Shown: positions 35,311 to 43,950 of the stretch, one piece after another | Numbering within the stretch: position 1 is the first letter of the stretch | Layout: each line of letters opens with the position of its first letter | Assembly (NCBI RefSeq): GCF_019355555.1 | Contig: NZ_CP072142.1 | Span: 62,001-126,000 of the forward strand | Source: Rhizobium sp. L51/94 | Lineage (GTDB): Bacteria; Pseudomonadota; Alphaproteobacteria; Rhizobiales; Rhizobiaceae | Reading direction: 5' to 3' | Length of the DNA: 64,000 nucleotides | Notes under the pieces: generated by a model | What the model saw: the letters and a program-made list of their open reading frames with translations, nothing else | What the model was told of the DNA's origin: nothing | Databases searched by the model: none | Made by a program: the position numbers and the translations under genes

Positions 35311-36542
35311 TGCCCGACTTTGCCGCTCATGTCGCCCTTGGTGAAAGCCTGACACCCGTCGGCCGATTGCGCTTCACGCAGGCCGGACCGCGCCAGTTTT
35401 CCGCCTTTTCGTATGATCCCGCCTGGATCGAGAACCCCCGCGCCTTTGCGCTACAACCGACCTTACCGCTCGAAGGCAGCTCCTTCCACGCCTCCGGCCA
35501 GTCGGGCAACACGCGTGACGCGCTCGCAGGGGTCTTCTCCGATGCAGCACCCGATAGCTGGGGTCGCAGGCTTCTCGAACGCACCTACGGCAATGGCCTC
35601 TCCGAGTTTGAATATCTGACGCTCTCCGACGATACTTGCCGACAGGGCGCTCTGCGCTTCGTCGATGCGAATGGAGCGATCATCAAAGGACGAGAAACCA
35701 AGGCCGTGCCGCGGCTGATCGACCTGCAGGCCATCACCGCCATCTCCCGGGCCTACGAGCAGGGCAAGGAGATCTCCGCACAGGATATGCAAGCGCTCGC
35801 TGGAGCCGGCGGCTCGGGGGGGGCTCGCCCCAAAGCCAATGTCATCGATGGCGAGAACTTCTGGCTCGCCAAATTCACCTCCGTCCACGACCAGCAACCC
35901 ATCGAGCGCGTCGAAGTCGCAACCCTCCGCCTCGCCAAAGCCTGCGGCATTCGCACGCCAGAGGCGCGTCTGGAACTGACGGAAACCCCGTTTCCCGTCG
36001 CGCTGCTGCGAAGGTTCGACCGACGCGGAACCGCGCGTATTCCCTACATTTCGGCGCGCACCGCATTGGCCAAGACCGGGACGGAACTAGGCGCCTATAC
36101 CGAGATCGTCGATTTCATGCGGATGGCCGCGGCCGAACCTTTGGCTGATTTCCGGGAACTCTATTTGCGCCTGATCTTCACCATCCTCGTCTCGAACAAG
36201 GATGATCACCTGAAGAACCACGGCTTTCTCTATGTCGGCGGGGGTCGCTGGCGTCTGTCGCCGATGTTCGACGTGAACCCTGCGCCTGATCGCAACCCGC
36301 ATCTCGAAACCGCAATTGTGGAGGATGGAGCGCACGACCGATCCATTATGCTCGCCTTGGAAGCGTGCGAATTCTTCGAGATACTCGAATCCGACGCACG
36401 CCGGACGATCCGGGAAACCGCACGCCGCATTTCGGATGAATGGCGCGAGGCGTTCCGTCTTGTCGGTGTTACCGGCAGCCTGGCCCGCGCCTACGAACCG
36501 GCATTTCTGAATGATGAAACCGAAATCGCTCTGGCGCTCTAA
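35310..36542 (+). CDS. hipA: HipA-family kinase toxin
   Basis: A 410-residue HipA kinase of a different subgroup from the one at 29545. The N-terminal subdomain includes GESLTPVGRLRFTQAGPRQF and DAAPDSWGRRLLER. The phosphate-binding loop is AGAGGSGGARPKANV at about 164-178. The catalytic loop is LVSNKDDHLKNHGF at 293-306 with Asp298 or Asp299, and the metal site is LSPMFDVNPAP at 316-326. All motifs are present. It is coupled to hipB and closed by a TCATATATGA palindrome 4 nt after the stop. Confidence 0.9.
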   Translation: MPDFAAHVALGESLTPVGRLRFTQAGPRQFSAFSYDPAWIENPRAFALQPTLPLEGSSFHASGQSGNTRDALAGVFSDAAPDSWGRRLLERTYGNGLSEFEYLTLSDDTCRQGALRFVDANGAIIKGRETKAVPRLIDLQAITAISRAYEQGKEISAQDMQALAGAGGSGGARPKANVIDGENFWLAKFTSVHDQQPIERVEVATLRLAKACGIRTPEARLELTETPFPVALLRRFDRRGTARIPYISARTALAKTGTELGAYTEIVDFMRMAAAEPLADFRELYLRLIFTILVSNKDDHLKNHGFLYVGGGRWRLSPMFDVNPAPDRNPHLETAIVEDGAHDRSIMLALEACEFFEILESDARRTIRETARRISDEWREAFRLVGVTGSLARAYEPAFLNDETEIALAL

Positions 36543-36545
36543 CAA

Positions 36546-36555
36546 TCATATATGA
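36546..36555. promoter_or_regulatory. Operator-like palindrome after hipA
   Basis: TCATATATGA, identical to the palindrome before hipB, 4 nt after the hipA stop. A diverged version, GTCAGATATGATC, follows about 30 nt later. The function at this end of the operon is unclear; it may be a second anchoring site for HipB or part of the boundary of the mobile module. Confidence 0.5.
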
Positions 36556-37205
36556 ATGGTTGAATGCCATAACTCGTCAGATATGATCTATTGCGCCTGC
36601 CTTCAAGCGACCGACGCGGTGCTGAAAGCGCGTGATTAAATTAGGGGCCGAGGAAGCGCGAGATCGGAAGACCCACCAGCTGCATCTTGGCAAACCCTCC
36701 GTTTTCGACGCCACCGCCGCCGCCTCCACGCACGCGTTCGGCGCGGCATTCCCATCCCTGACGACGATCAGGCTTCTCTCGTCCTTGGATCATACATCTG
36801 AGGTATCGCCATCACGCATCCGCAAACACCCTTTTGCAAGCGAACCATTCGCTGGCATCAACTCTGCCAGATCGTCCCACTTGCCGACATCACGATCTAC
36901 GACATGGAGCAGCGTGGCGGGCTCCCGCGCCTGTTCTGTCTGACGTCCCCTTGCGTCGTATAGGGTCTTGCGGGTTGCGTTCTCTGGCCTTGCGATGTGG
37001 ATGAAGCCCGCCGTGTCGCGCCATGGCGGTTGCCGTCGTCGTAAGGGCTTTTGCCTATGATCGCCTGCGAGATCCAGATATATCGGACAGCTTCAAGGCG
37101 CAACTTCGCTCGGTGGACGCTAGACTACTTCTTTAAGGGCCAATCCGGGATATGACCTTTGGAATGGAAGACCGAATTCGTGTCATTACGCTATGGTGAG
37201 AGAGC
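36556..37205. other. Intergenic region without a recognised gene
   Basis: About 650 nt. Short frames on both strands have no conserved features. The end carries a GGTGAGAG sequence that serves as ribosome binding site for the following dehydrogenase gene. Confidence 0.4.
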
Positions 37206-37955
37206 ATGCTGGACATCAAAGGAACAACGTCGATCGTCACGGGGGGTACCTCGGGGATCGGCTATGCGACGGCCAAGGAACTGATTGGCAGGGGTGCGAA
37301 CCTGGTCATCAACTCGCGAACTGCCAGCGCGCGATTTGCGGAGCTGGTTGCCGAGGGTGAAAAAGTTGGCATCCGCGCCCTTCACGTTATCGGGGACATG
37401 CGGGATCCGGAAGTATCCAAGGCGATTTGTTCGAAGGCCATGTCCGAATTCGGCCGGATCGACAGCGTCGTCCATTGTGCAGGCGGCCCGGCTCCTGGCG
37501 CGGCCGTCGACATGCCTGCCGAAAACTGGACCGACGCCTTCGACGTCCATGTCCACTCCGCCTTCCATCTGTTCCGGGCAGCACACCCTTCGTTGGCCTC
37601 GCGGGGCGGGGCGGTGATTCTCCTCTCGTCAGCGGCTGCTCTGCGTGGATGTCCGGGCAACACCGCCTATCAGGTCGTCAAGGCCGCCCTCATTCAGATG
37701 ACCCGCGCGCTTGCGCGCGACCACGCCGCCGAGGGGATCCGGGTGAACTGCGTTGCGCCCGGAATTATCCAGACACCGTTTCAAGACGGCATGACCGACA
37801 TCGCGAAAGCGAACAACATTGCAAACCGGATCCCATTGAAGCGTGAAGGTAGGCCCGAGGATGTCGCCGACGTCATCGTCCAGCTTATCGGCAATGAGTT
37901 CATGACCGGAGAGACCATCGTTATCGACGGTGGGATGTCGATGAGGATGGTGTGA
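37206..37955 (+). CDS. Short-chain dehydrogenase/reductase
   Basis: A 249-residue classical SDR. The cofactor loop is SIVTGGTSGIGYATAKELIG, the NAG-like motif is HCAGG, the catalytic serine is in ILLSSAAALRG and the catalytic tyrosine and lysine in NTAYQVVKAALIQM. The C-terminus has VNCVAPGIIQTPF and the tetramer-type ending GETIVIDGGMSMR. It resembles FabG-like reductases of secondary metabolism. Substrate is not evident from the neighbours. Confidence 0.9.
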   Translation: MLDIKGTTSIVTGGTSGIGYATAKELIGRGANLVINSRTASARFAELVAEGEKVGIRALHVIGDMRDPEVSKAICSKAMSEFGRIDSVVHCAGGPAPGAAVDMPAENWTDAFDVHVHSAFHLFRAAHPSLASRGGAVILLSSAAALRGCPGNTAYQVVKAALIQMTRALARDHAAEGIRVNCVAPGIIQTPFQDGMTDIAKANNIANRIPLKREGRPEDVADVIVQLIGNEFMTGETIVIDGGMSMRMV

Positions 37956-38129
37956 CCGCTCTGATGGTTGCGTCTGTCGTAGGAGGCCGCAGCGCTCCTT
38001 ATTCAGTGCGCATTGCGCGCCGCCAGGCATTCGGAACCAAGGCGATCAGCGATGCCTACCGCTAGCTGTGGTGCCGCTCCAGTGTCTGGGTCAAGGACAC
38101 CGTTGGAACGCTATTGCCAGGAAAGCACT

Positions 38130-38390
38130 GTCGCGGGGCGGAGGTCGAGATGTCGACCTCCGACGATCGATGGGACGGCAAGACATTCGTCTCGAGCCTA
38201 GGCGGTAACCGAACTGTAGATCGCCGCATTGGCACCAACGGTTGGCCGCCCCTGTCCGCAGCTCTTGAACAATTCCGTCGATCCGGGTTGACTGGCTATC
38301 AAAGTGAGTGTCGTTGGAGCACCAGGCAACACTGAGACCGGGCAGGAAGCCCAAAGCTGGCTGACCGTGGGAGATGATCCTATGGAGGCT
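38130..38390 (+). pseudogene. Decayed 3' fragment of a short-chain dehydrogenase gene
   Basis: The DNA follows the SDR gene at 26451 over its 3' half. Shared blocks include GATCGCCGCATTGG, AACAATTCCGTCGATCCGGG versus AGCAATTCCGTTGATCCGGG, GGAGCACCAGGCAAC and CCGGGCAGGAAGCCCAAAGC versus CCGGGCAGGAAACCCAAAGC. Frameshifting indels prevent translation. It corresponds roughly to 26860-27090 of the intact gene, about 11 kb away, so a partial duplication has decayed here. Confidence 0.75.
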
Positions 38391-38460
38391 AGCGGCGGGA
38401 ACCTGTCGGTCCCCTTAGATGTCTTTCCTGGTCTGATTTGAGGCTTGCCGCAAGCGCCAG

Positions 38461-39492
38461 TCACCCCTTCGACGATCGGTCTGCCACCTTTACCAGCAGC
38501 TTGCCGAAATTCTTCCCCTGCAGCATCCCGATCAGCGCCTCGGGAGCGTTCTCCAGTCCTTCGACGACGTCTTCGCGATACTTGATCCGACCGGAGTTCA
38601 CCATGGGACCGATCTCGGTCTCGAACGCCGCATAATGTTCGACGACGAACTCGGTCTGGATAAACCCACGGATCAGCAGGCTCCGTCTCAGGATGGCCGA
38701 CATCATCGCCGGCACGTTGTCTTGCTCTGAAGCCGCCGCTCCATTGTAGTTGGCCACCAGACCGCACACCGGAACGCGCGCATACATGTTCAGAAGTGGC
38801 ATGACCGCCTCCCAGACAGGCCCGCCGACATTCTCGAAATAGACGTCGATACCCTTCGGGCAGGCAAGCTCCAGGTCCGTCTTGAAATCCTTTGAACGGT
38901 GATCGACGACTGCGTCGAAGCCCAGCTCGTCGCGGACGTATTCCAGTTTCTGCTGTCCGCCGACGATGCCGACAACCCGCGCGCCTGCCAACTTTGCGAG
39001 CTGTCCGACCATGGAGCCAACCGGACCCGATGCGGCAGCGACCACGACGGTCTCCCCCTCTTTGGGGCGACCGATGACCTTCATGCCGGAATAGGCCGTA
39101 AAGCCCGGCATTCCAAGGACGCCGATCGCGGTGCTGATGGGTGCGCCTTTCGTGTCGACATGGCGGATCGCGTCGGCTTTCATCACGGCACCCGTGCACC
39201 ATCCGGTACGGGACCTCACGATGTCTCCGGGCTTGAAGTCGGCATGCCGGGAGCGCGCCACCTCGCAAACGGTCTCACCCTCCATGGTGCCATCTACAGG
39301 AGTGGGAGCCGCGTAGGATTTGGCGTCGCTCATCCGGCCGCGCATATAAGGATCCAGCGAGAGGTAAAGAACCCTGAGCGTGACCTCGCCTTCGGCAGCG
39401 TCGGCAAGCTCGGCGCTTTCCAGTCGGAAGTTCTCGGAGGTGGGAGCGCCTTTGGGCCTGCTTGCAAGGACCACGCGTTGGATTGTTGTCAT
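38461..39492 (-). CDS. NADP-dependent oxidoreductase (CurA/YncB type)
   Basis: A 343-residue zinc-independent medium-chain reductase. The N-terminus RVVLASRPKGAPTSENFRLE and LSLDPYMRGRMSD are typical of the curcumin/dihydrocurcumin reductase and leukotriene B4 dehydrogenase group. The Rossmann segment is VVVAAASGPVGSMVGQLAKL, followed by ARVVGIVGGQQK. The C-terminus LIGMLQGKNFGKLLVKV is the usual family ending. It reduces alkenal/enone double bonds with NADPH. It is convergent with the SDR remnant. Confidence 0.9.
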   Translation of the reverse strand: MTTIQRVVLASRPKGAPTSENFRLESAELADAAEGEVTLRVLYLSLDPYMRGRMSDAKSYAAPTPVDGTMEGETVCEVARSRHADFKPGDIVRSRTGWCTGAVMKADAIRHVDTKGAPISTAIGVLGMPGFTAYSGMKVIGRPKEGETVVVAAASGPVGSMVGQLAKLAGARVVGIVGGQQKLEYVRDELGFDAVVDHRSKDFKTDLELACPKGIDVYFENVGGPVWEAVMPLLNMYARVPVCGLVANYNGAAASEQDNVPAMMSAILRRSLLIRGFIQTEFVVEHYAAFETEIGPMVNSGRIKYREDVVEGLENAPEALIGMLQGKNFGKLLVKVADRSSKG

Positions 39493-39847
39493 GGTTGTTT
39501 GGTCTCTCCGGAGGTTGGCGCATATTTAAAGGGGCAGTTGCAGTCTATGTTGTCATTATGCCGCGGTATCGCCGTTGGGGGTATTTGACGGTCATGCCAC
39601 TTTGAAACAAAGGGACTGCAATCGCATTCAATGACGCCACAGAGGCGTTGGCATTCGAGGCCATCGTCCATGGTCTTGCAAAAAAACGGGGACTGACGCA
39701 TGCCAGCTATACTGCTGCTGATAACAATTAGCGAGCCCTCTCCCGCTTTCCAAAAGGAATGGCTGTTTTTCGACGCCACCTATGGATTGATCATCAAGTT
39801 CGAATGTGGTCTTCACGCAGGTTAGATATGCTTTCGAAATTTATGTT
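39493..39847. other. Intergenic region
   Basis: No recognisable gene. It marks a change from ordinary metabolic genes to a stretch of small AT-richer genes. Confidence 0.4.
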
Positions 39848-40237
39848 ATGAAATATTCCAATTACTCAAACGGCAGAGGGTTAGCGGTTCTGTTTATGCT
39901 GGTACTTGGTGTCTCGCTGCTGCCGGTGGAACTGGCTTCTTACATAAGCACTGGGCAGGATCTCGGACGCAGCCTTGTTGCATGTACAGTAAGCTTTCCT
40001 AACTGTCTTTTTGCTGGGGCAGCGGTCGTAAGCTTCGAACTCTTGATTTGGACGTTGATAGGATACCGGTACTTCCGAGCAAAGGGGGAAGGACCATTCG
40101 GCCCTATTCGCAAGCACAGAGCCGGTGAAAGCAAAATTCGCCAGCGTCTTTTTCCGTATGTCTCGAACGGGTTGCTCCCCTGTATGGTCTTCTTGCCGTT
40201 CGTAGTTCTATTTAACGACTGTTCGGTCGGACAATAG
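39848..40237 (+). CDS. Small membrane protein of unknown function
   Basis: About 129 residues starting MKYSNYSNGRGLAVLFMLVL. Three hydrophobic segments are visible: near residues 10-30, 50-75 (CLFAGAAVVSFELLIWTLIG) and 110-125 (LLPCMVFLPFVVLF), with a basic cytoplasmic loop between the last two. I do not recognise the family. It opens a run of small unrecognised genes on the plus strand. The upstream ATG at 39806 is less likely. Confidence 0.55.
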   Translation: MKYSNYSNGRGLAVLFMLVLGVSLLPVELASYISTGQDLGRSLVACTVSFPNCLFAGAAVVSFELLIWTLIGYRYFRAKGEGPFGPIRKHRAGESKIRQRLFPYVSNGLLPCMVFLPFVVLFNDCSVGQ

Positions 40238-40324
40238 CAGTGCAGCGTGGGCAAGACTGCGCTTATCACCCCAATCAAATATAGCACTTGGTCTTCGCGA
40301 GCTCCCCCCACCGGCTCTCGTTAA

Positions 40325-40525
40325 ATGGAGAAACAAATGGCGAAACTGAATAACGAGCAAAAGTGGATGGTGGCTGCAATGTGTGTTTTCTTTCTCGTTG
40401 GTTTCGGCTGTATAATTTACAGCGAAAATTATTCGGTGAAATGTGAGAACGACAGGCTTGAATGCAACGTAAAGTCGAGCATGGACTTTCTCGAACGAAT
40501 GTACGGGCCATACAAACCCTTTTAA
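40325..40525 (+). CDS. Small single-pass membrane protein
   Basis: 66 residues; a lysine-rich N-terminus (MEKQMAKLNNEQKW), one membrane helix VAAMCVFFLVGFGCIIYS and a short exterior tail with two cysteines (KCENDRLECNV). Unrecognised. It lies 87 nt after the previous membrane protein gene. Confidence 0.5.
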   Translation: MEKQMAKLNNEQKWMVAAMCVFFLVGFGCIIYSENYSVKCENDRLECNVKSSMDFLERMYGPYKPF

Positions 40526-40614
40526 TGGGGGGTTGCAAGTTACAGACAGTTCAACGCCATCCACTCCGAATCCCTCTATTCTGCCAGCCCCGCCCCGATC
40601 ACAAAGGCTCTCAT

Positions 40615-40806
40615 GTGACCCAGAAGCGCATTAACGATCTGTCGGCAGATCAGGCGGAGCGTCTTCATCAAGATTGGGTTCGGGCTCTTAATGGGCGAGA
40701 ACCTACGCCAGAGCAGACTACAAAGGTTGAGGCGCTGTGGCAAAGGTCGCTTGGTCAGGTTGTTTACGACCCGGAACAAATGATTGATGATGAAGCTGAT
40801 CTTTAA
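40615..40806 (+). CDS. Small hypothetical protein
   Basis: A possible 63-residue acidic soluble protein from a GTG: TQKRINDLSADQAERLHQDW, then EPTPEQTTKVEALWQRSLGQ and a DDEADL ending. Composition looks genuinely coding and helical, but I do not recognise it and the start is uncertain because the frame is open further upstream. Confidence 0.4.
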   Translation: MTQKRINDLSADQAERLHQDWVRALNGREPTPEQTTKVEALWQRSLGQVVYDPEQMIDDEADL

Positions 40807-40986
40807 CCCATCACCCTGATCACGTCGTGGCTGGTGTGGTGGAAAAGATAGTGGTCGGATTGAAATATAGTCGGCGCCCAATGAAGTTACTACCGCTTTT
40901 CAGTTTCGTTTCATATTGAGACGTTACCGACAGGCTGTCCGTGATTGGCCGACATGACCGGACCGAAAAGTACTGACATGTAACTG

Positions 40987-41025
40987 AAAACCTTGAACGC
41001 CATGACGGAGTTCAAGGTTTTTTTC
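40987..41025 (+). terminator. Rho-independent terminator
   Basis: AAAACCTTGAAC pairs perfectly with GTTCAAGGTTTT over 12 bp across an 11-nt loop, followed by a run of T. It should end transcription of the small genes before 40806. Confidence 0.8.
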
Positions 41026-41059
41026 GTAAGGTCTGGTCCCGGAACTCGAGGAGGTCTTC

Positions 41060-41329
41060 ATGCTTTTGGCAATATTGAACTCGGTTGGGGTCGTTTCAGC
41101 ATGGGTAGGCGTCATCGTATTATTTCGGTTTGGCGTGCCATTCGAAATTGTCACGCCGAACGGAATGGGGTTCGTTGTTGGCTCTCTGAGCAACGAAACT
41201 CGGCTCGAACTTAATAAGCGGCGAGTTCTGTACAAGCGTATTGGATGGGTAGCCCTAGCGATGGTGTCATCCGGCGGGCTGCTTCAGGTATACTCTTCAA
41301 TCTTTGGTGCTTTCCACCCATCACCCTGA
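41060..41329 (+). CDS. Small membrane protein of unknown function
   Basis: 89 residues with GAGGAGG upstream of the ATG. Two membrane helices: LLAILNSVGVVSAWVGVIVL at the N-terminus and IGWVALAMVSSGGLLQVYSS at the C-terminus, separated by a charged loop with ETRLELNKRRVLYK. Unrecognised. It begins just after a strong terminator, so it is its own transcription unit. Confidence 0.6.
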   Translation: MLLAILNSVGVVSAWVGVIVLFRFGVPFEIVTPNGMGFVVGSLSNETRLELNKRRVLYKRIGWVALAMVSSGGLLQVYSSIFGAFHPSP

Positions 41330-41361
41330 CTAAAAGGTTGTAGCGATGGCATACTCGGACA

Positions 41362-41562
41362 ATGGATAGCCTCTCAAGGTATCATCTATCGCCGCATGAA
41401 GACGGATCTTGGCATGTGATTGATGCCAGGACCGCCGGTCCGGCTGAAATTGAGGTCGATGGCAGGTTCTTCGTCTTTTGGAAACTGCCAAAGGAGGAGG
41501 CCGAGCGCTGGTCGAGGCTCCTCAATCAAATCGCCAGCTTTCCGTCAGATGGTTCATTCTAA
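41362..41562 (+). CDS. Small hypothetical protein
   Basis: 66 residues, soluble: LSRYHLSPHEDGSWHVIDAR then EIEVDGRFFVFWKLPKEEAE and RWSRLLNQIAS. The strand-rich start and helical end look like a compact alpha/beta fold. Unrecognised; 32 nt after the previous gene. Confidence 0.5.
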   Translation: MDSLSRYHLSPHEDGSWHVIDARTAGPAEIEVDGRFFVFWKLPKEEAERWSRLLNQIASFPSDGSF

Positions 41563-41607
41563 GTACGCAGAGGATGCACGCCCTGATCACCTCTGTGGGC
41601 CATTTAC

Positions 41608-41979
41608 TCAGCCTTGAGAGTACAGCTTTCCCAGCAAATTGGTGATGACGACAGTCATCGCCCTGTTGGGAAGGGACCGGTGACCTAGCAGCGCGTGCAG
41701 GAGATCGATCGGATCATCAAAGCCGAAAGCGGCCTGTAGCTGGTCGAGACTGGCCCTCTTCTTCCGTAGGATGGCAAAGATCGTGGCTCGGCCGGAAGCC
41801 GATAGCCGGGGCTCATGACCGCCATCGCTCTCGAAATAGGGTGGACCGGCCTTCTCTTCGCCAAGGGCCAGCTGGTCGAGCTGCTGGCTGATAGCCTGCC
41901 GGATAAATTTTGACCGGCCCTTCTCGCCTACTCCATCATCCATGCGGGCGATGTCCTCGGGCGAGAGGTAAACGTGCAT
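41608..41979 (-). CDS. Ribbon-helix-helix-like regulator
   Basis: About 123 residues from MHVYLSPEDIARMDDGVGEK. The N-terminus (short strand, then two helices, GRSKFIRQAISQQLDQLALG) is a ribbon-helix-helix pattern as in CopG/plasmid-type DNA-binding proteins. The C-terminal part ASGRATIFAILRKKRASLDQ and the leucine-rich helix following could be a partner-binding domain. The frame is open 46 codons upstream, but that extension is arginine-rich and not conserved-looking. No toxin gene is obvious beside it. Confidence 0.6.
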   Translation of the reverse strand: MHVYLSPEDIARMDDGVGEKGRSKFIRQAISQQLDQLALGEEKAGPPYFESDGGHEPRLSASGRATIFAILRKKRASLDQLQAAFGFDDPIDLLHALLGHRSLPNRAMTVVITNLLGKLYSQG

Positions 41980-42160
41980 GCGGATCAAATGGAGCGGCGG
42001 TCTTCCTATGCTGGCAGATTGGCAGGGTGTGGCTAATAAATACCTCAAAGTTCCCTGGCCACAAAAGGGATCATCTGATGCACGCGGCACCCTTCGCTTC
42101 CTTTCCGACCGCGTCATCGTCGAGCAGATGCGACACGGCGTCTCGCCGGTGATCAGATGA
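41978..42160 (+). CDS. Possible small protein, divergent from the RHH gene
   Basis: 60 residues: MRIKWSGGLPMLADWQGVAN then KYLKVPWPQKGSSDARGTLR and FLSDRVIVEQMR. It starts across the RHH gene start on the other strand. Composition is plausible for a small protein but I do not recognise it, and it may be chance. Confidence 0.25.
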   Translation: MRIKWSGGLPMLADWQGVANKYLKVPWPQKGSSDARGTLRFLSDRVIVEQMRHGVSPVIR

Positions 42161-42216
42161 ATCTTAACCCCACCGTGCCAACATCCTCAAGCCGGCGAGG
42201 ATCGCCTGTCCGATAC

Positions 42217-42873
42217 CTACCCTTCGAACTGTGCAAGGTAAAAATGACCACCCATGTTGGTAATGTAAGGCCCTGCAGCTTCTCCAGTCGACAGATCCAG
42301 GCCAGAGCCCTGCATATACGTAGCGTGCGACCCATCGCCCGCATTGGTTTCGAAAATCTTGCTTCGATATTCATCAGACCAACTTTTCGATGGGAGCGAT
42401 AGTTGGTCGGTCTCATCATAGATTAAAATCCATATTTGCGCGGAGGTACCAAAGCCTCCGCCCACCATTCCCCAGAACCAATGGATAAGCACTGGATGAC
42501 CATTGAAAGCGACACTCTCTGCAACCCCTTTGAGAAAACCAGGTTTCTCGTACTCAAAACGGAGCCAGTCGCCGTCGATGCCGAAGTGACCGAGCGCTTG
42601 GAACGGCATCAGTGCCAGGAGGGGGGCTGCGAATAACGACACCGCGCGCCTCCAATGCCGTTTGGCTAAAATCCAGCCAGTACAGCATAACCATACGATG
42701 AGAGTAAGCGTGCCGGGAAGAAGAACCAGGAAAAACGCGATTGCATCGTCACCGGTTGTTCGGCTCAGGGTCAGTAAAACATCGCAATACAAGACGAAAA
42801 GAAATGCGCTAATCACATAAGATGGGTGAAAACGATCGCGTGAAGCTGGGCGTTCAATAGGCGCTGCGTTCAT
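42217..42873 (-). CDS. Membrane protein of unknown function
   Basis: 218 residues. Three hydrophobic segments at about 18-40 (SYVISAFLFVLYCDVLLTLS), 45-70 (FFLVLLPGTLTLIVWLCCTG) and 78-95 (AVSLFAAPLLALMPFQALGH), followed by a soluble C-terminal domain with FEYEKPGFLKGVAESVAFNG and GGGFGTSAQIWILIYDETDQ. Unrecognised. It belongs to the block of small acquired membrane protein genes. Confidence 0.6.
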   Translation of the reverse strand: MNAAPIERPASRDRFHPSYVISAFLFVLYCDVLLTLSRTTGDDAIAFFLVLLPGTLTLIVWLCCTGWILAKRHWRRAVSLFAAPLLALMPFQALGHFGIDGDWLRFEYEKPGFLKGVAESVAFNGHPVLIHWFWGMVGGGFGTSAQIWILIYDETDQLSLPSKSWSDEYRSKIFETNAGDGSHATYMQGSGLDLSTGEAAGPYITNMGGHFYLAQFEG

Positions 42874-43102
42874 TAATTGAATACCTATCTTTTGGCGACG
42901 CCGGTCGCTGGGTTGAATGTCGGAAGCTGAGCATATCCCGTTTCAACGCGCGAGTTCCACAGTGCACAAAGGTTCCCTCCAGACTGCAACGTCTCTCTGC
43001 CCTGGTCCTGTTTGTGGCGGAGACATGGTCGAAGGTGACAGGCCAGAGTAGATAAACCCGGAAGAATCTTTGTCTATCGCTTTGCGCTAGAAGAAGCGGT
43101 GG
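42874..43102. other. Intergenic region
   Basis: Separates two minus-strand genes; nothing recognisable. Confidence 0.4.
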
Positions 43103-43429
43103 TCAAAACTGGTGTACCAATTTCTCTAGGATGCATTTTTTAGGGTTTTTTGGGTCGACTAGGAGCTGGATTTGGCAGTCGATAGGATATTCTGCAACGC
43201 TATTTCCGTCCGTTAGGACATTACGGACATGAACGCGCAAACCATTGAAAAGAAATGTGGCGTCCACGAAAACCGCGCTTGAATCACCAATAAGGTGGGT
43301 GCATGTGGCCGTCACCGTACCCACGGTCGGACGCCACCCGCGTGTTTTCTTCCAGGTCCAACGCCTGTTGCACGCTATCAGCAATGCGAGTGCGCAAACT
43401 ACGGCAGCAGCGGTGAAATTTCCCTGCAT
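43103..43429 (-). CDS. DUF3592-like small membrane protein
   Basis: 108 residues. An N-terminal membrane helix (NFTAAAVVCALALLIACN) is followed by RPTVGTVTATCTHLIGDSSA, DATFLFNGLRVHVRNVLTDG and LLVDPKNPKKCILEK. The pattern of one strand carrying W-x3-T/G-x-V, then Y/F-x-F-x-G and V-x-DP-x-NP matches DUF3592 proteins. Function of that family is unknown. A related gene lies 144 nt upstream on the same strand. Confidence 0.6.
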   Translation of the reverse strand: MQGNFTAAAVVCALALLIACNRRWTWKKTRGWRPTVGTVTATCTHLIGDSSAVFVDATFLFNGLRVHVRNVLTDGNSVAEYPIDCQIQLLVDPKNPKKCILEKLVHQF

Positions 43430-43572
43430 GGCTTCCCTTAACGCACTTAGATGTACCCGACGTACTACAAGTTTTGAGCAAGCTCATCAACGCCCACTCT
43501 TCCGAAGAGGCCGGACACAGCCATCGAGTTACAGGGTGTAGACCATCACCCCACCCTAACCAGTAGTGGGTG

Positions 43573-43950
43573 TCACGCCTTATTTCTTCCGGCCGGGATC
43601 TTGAGTAAGCGACGCAATATTACGTCGCCGAATTCAGACGTGGCCACCCGACAATCGTACGACTTTGCTGGGTTGATGAGGATTTTTACATCCCGACCAA
43701 TTTCAAAACCCTTTGAAGTCAAGGAATTGGTATTGAGATCGAAGCCAAAGCGATCGATGCCTTCAAAGTTGTATTTCACGTCTATGTAGACGAGGGTGGC
43801 TTCGCCCGTCAGTCTGTGTTCGCTGCCGATGATCGTGCCGTCGACGGTGGTCCACTTAGCGACCAAAAGTAGCCGGCGGGCTCTGTTTGCGACGCCGAGA
43901 AGGAGAAATAGTATTACGGAAATGTAAAATACGATCGTGTAGAAATTCAT
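43573..43950 (-). CDS. DUF3592-like small membrane protein
   Basis: 125 residues from MNFYTIVFYISVILFLLLG, chosen because GGAGG lies 8 nt upstream; a GTG 15 nt earlier is open. After the membrane helix comes TTVDGTIIGSEHRLTGEATL, then YNFEGIDRFGFDLNTNS and VKILINPAKSYDCRV, the same order of features as in the neighbouring 43103 gene. They are diverged paralogues. Confidence 0.6.
   Translation of the reverse strand: MNFYTIVFYISVILFLLLGVANRARRLLLVAKWTTVDGTIIGSEHRLTGEATLVYIDVKYNFEGIDRFGFDLNTNSLTSKGFEIGRDVKILINPAKSYDCRVATSEFGDVILRRLLKIPAGRNKA

Noticed and set aside
36632..36943. A 103-codon frame between hipA and the SDR gene
   Set aside because: No conserved features on either strand.
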